Assembly: GCF_000341025.1 (NCBI RefSeq)
Contig: NZ_ANBF01000124.1
Coordinates: 14,741 to 53,719, forward strand
DNA length: 38,979 nucleotides
From: Nocardiopsis salina YIM 90010
GTDB taxonomy: Bacteria > Actinomycetota > Actinomycetes > Streptosporangiales > Streptosporangiaceae
Reading direction: 5' to 3'
A program made the translations under genes and the position numbers. Under the pieces are notes generated by a model. That model was given only the letters and a program-made list of their open reading frames with translations. It was not told the DNA's origin and did no database searches. Within the stretch, counting starts at the first letter, position 1, and every line of letters starts with the position of its first letter. Positions 38,509-38,979 of this stretch are shown here, one piece after another.

Positions 38509-38885
38509 GAGCCCGGTAGCTGGTCGCCGACGTGCTGACGCAGTCGGGTCGGAAAGTAGTCGCGTTCCAGCTCGGCCGCCGGCTGCGCGAACGGCTGGGC
38601 GGGCATCTTCGAGGTGCCGAACTCGACGAACGCCCCGTAGTGCACACCCGATCCTTGGGTGCCGATGTCAGCGGTCAGCGCTTCACGATCGACGTCCGAC
38701 CCGATCGACTCCTCGAGCGTTCCGGAGTCGACGGGCACGAAGTTCTTCATCATCCCCTCGACCGACTTCGCCGACTCTTGGACGGCGTCGGCCGCGCCCT
38801 GGCGTACCTGGTCGGGGAGCTGTCCGAGCTGGGCGCGAAGCCCGTCGAGGCCCTCGAGTTGGACGTTCATGCGGGCCTTACCCAT
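38505..38885 (-). CDS. HK97 gp10-like neck/tail-completion protein
   Basis: A 126-residue protein of the HK97-gp10 family: LEGLDGLRAQLGQLPDQVRQ followed by AVQESAKSVEGMMKNFVPVD, the SGTLEESI loop, GSGVHYGAFVEFGTSKMPAQ and PFAQPAAELERDYF, the usual motif order. It acts at the head-tail interface. It is encoded between the connector and tail terminator genes as in related phages; its start overlaps the connector stop by 8 bases. Confidence 0.9.
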   Translation of the reverse strand: MGKARMNVQLEGLDGLRAQLGQLPDQVRQGAADAVQESAKSVEGMMKNFVPVDSGTLEESIGSDVDREALTADIGTQGSGVHYGAFVEFGTSKMPAQPFAQPAAELERDYFPTRLRQHVGDQLPGS

Positions 38886-38979
38886 CGGGGCGCCCTCCTT
38901 CGGTCTGGATGTGTTCGCAGTCCGCGCGCCGGTACACGCCCGGCTCGGACGGCACCACCACGGCGGCCACCCGGTAGAC
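38878..38979 (-). CDS. Head-tail connector (head closure) protein, C-terminal fragment
   Basis: Only the last 33 codons are in the window (VYRVAAVVVPSEPGVYRRAD, then CEHIQTEGG), ending in TAA. The composition and position directly before the gp10-like gene suggest a head-closure/adaptor protein. The rest lies beyond the right edge. Confidence 0.5.
   Translation of the reverse strand, partial: VYRVAAVVVPSEPGVYRRADCEHIQTEGGRPDG

Larger units (their letters stand above)
21700..38979. mobile_element. Siphovirus-type prophage, right end outside the window
   Basis: It begins at the tRNA-Ile attachment fragment and runs past the right edge. Contents: DUF397/XRE regulators, small early-type genes, a five-gene nucleotide-related cassette, lysis genes, then tail-fibre, tail-tip, tape-measure, chaperone, tail-tube, tail-terminator and head-tail connector genes on the minus strand. 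Gene order (head-tail to tail tip to lysis, then regulation) is that of actinobacterial siphoviruses. No integrase or excisionase is at this end. Capsid, portal and terminase genes would be expected to the right. A phage-tail-like particle without a head cannot be excluded from the window alone. Confidence 0.85.

Overview
The window is high-GC actinobacterial DNA with GTG/TTG starts, tight 4-base overlaps, DUF397/XRE regulator pairs, an F420-type oxidoreductase and a GTTTCACGTGAAAC parS-like palindrome. A Streptosporangiales/Nocardiopsis-like host is my inference; nothing here fixes the genus.

Host chromosome, 1-21.7 kb. In order: the end of an AraC-type regulator; a SAM methyltransferase; paaZ (bifunctional ring-opening aldehyde dehydrogenase/hydratase of phenylacetate degradation) behind a TetR-style palindrome; a SRPBCC protein; a DUF222/HNH-family remnant; the three-gene branched-chain 2-oxoacid dehydrogenase operon (E1alpha, E1beta, E2), divergent from a phosphoribosyltransferase across two related palindromes; a formate dehydrogenase operon (alpha, beta, NrfD-type membrane subunit, then an unrecognised gene); a parS-like site; a small membrane protein; a metabolite:proton symporter; an Hrp1-like CBS protein; an LLM flavin/F420 oxidoreductase; a divergent DUF2000/Lrp pair; a frameshifted TauD-like dioxygenase remnant; and an NTF2/SnoaL-fold protein.

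Prophage, 21.7 kb to the right edge. A 46-base 3' fragment of tRNA-Ile(GAT), still followed by its terminator, marks one attachment junction. The tRNA points left, so the rebuilt intact tRNA and the other end should lie beyond the window. No integrase lies at this end. Inside come a strong hairpin and two sets of short direct repeats, a DUF397/XRE regulator pair (minus strand), four small overlapping genes (plus), and two perfect hairpins. Then follows a compact plus-strand cassette: thymidylate-synthase-fold enzyme, nucleoside diphosphate kinase, radical SAM enzyme, DEDDh exonuclease and aldo/keto reductase. A strong hairpin separates it from minus-strand siphovirus genes, which run from lysis (holin, amidase, coiled-coil/TM protein) through tail tip, tape measure, tail chaperones, tail tube and tail terminator to a head-tail connector cut by the edge.

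Most interesting points. (1) The five-gene cassette looks like a nucleotide-modification pathway: its synthase has Asp where thymidylate synthases have the uracil-reading Asn, as in dCMP/CMP hydroxymethylases. (2) The tail chaperone region has a canonical -1 slippery heptamer (GGGAAAA) joining gpG to gpT, but gpG seems to carry an upstream one-base deletion. (3) A conserved tail protein appears split in two by about 1.6 kb holding a tail-fibre gene and a lectin-like/peptidoglycan-binding module. All functional statements come from reading translations; no searches were run.
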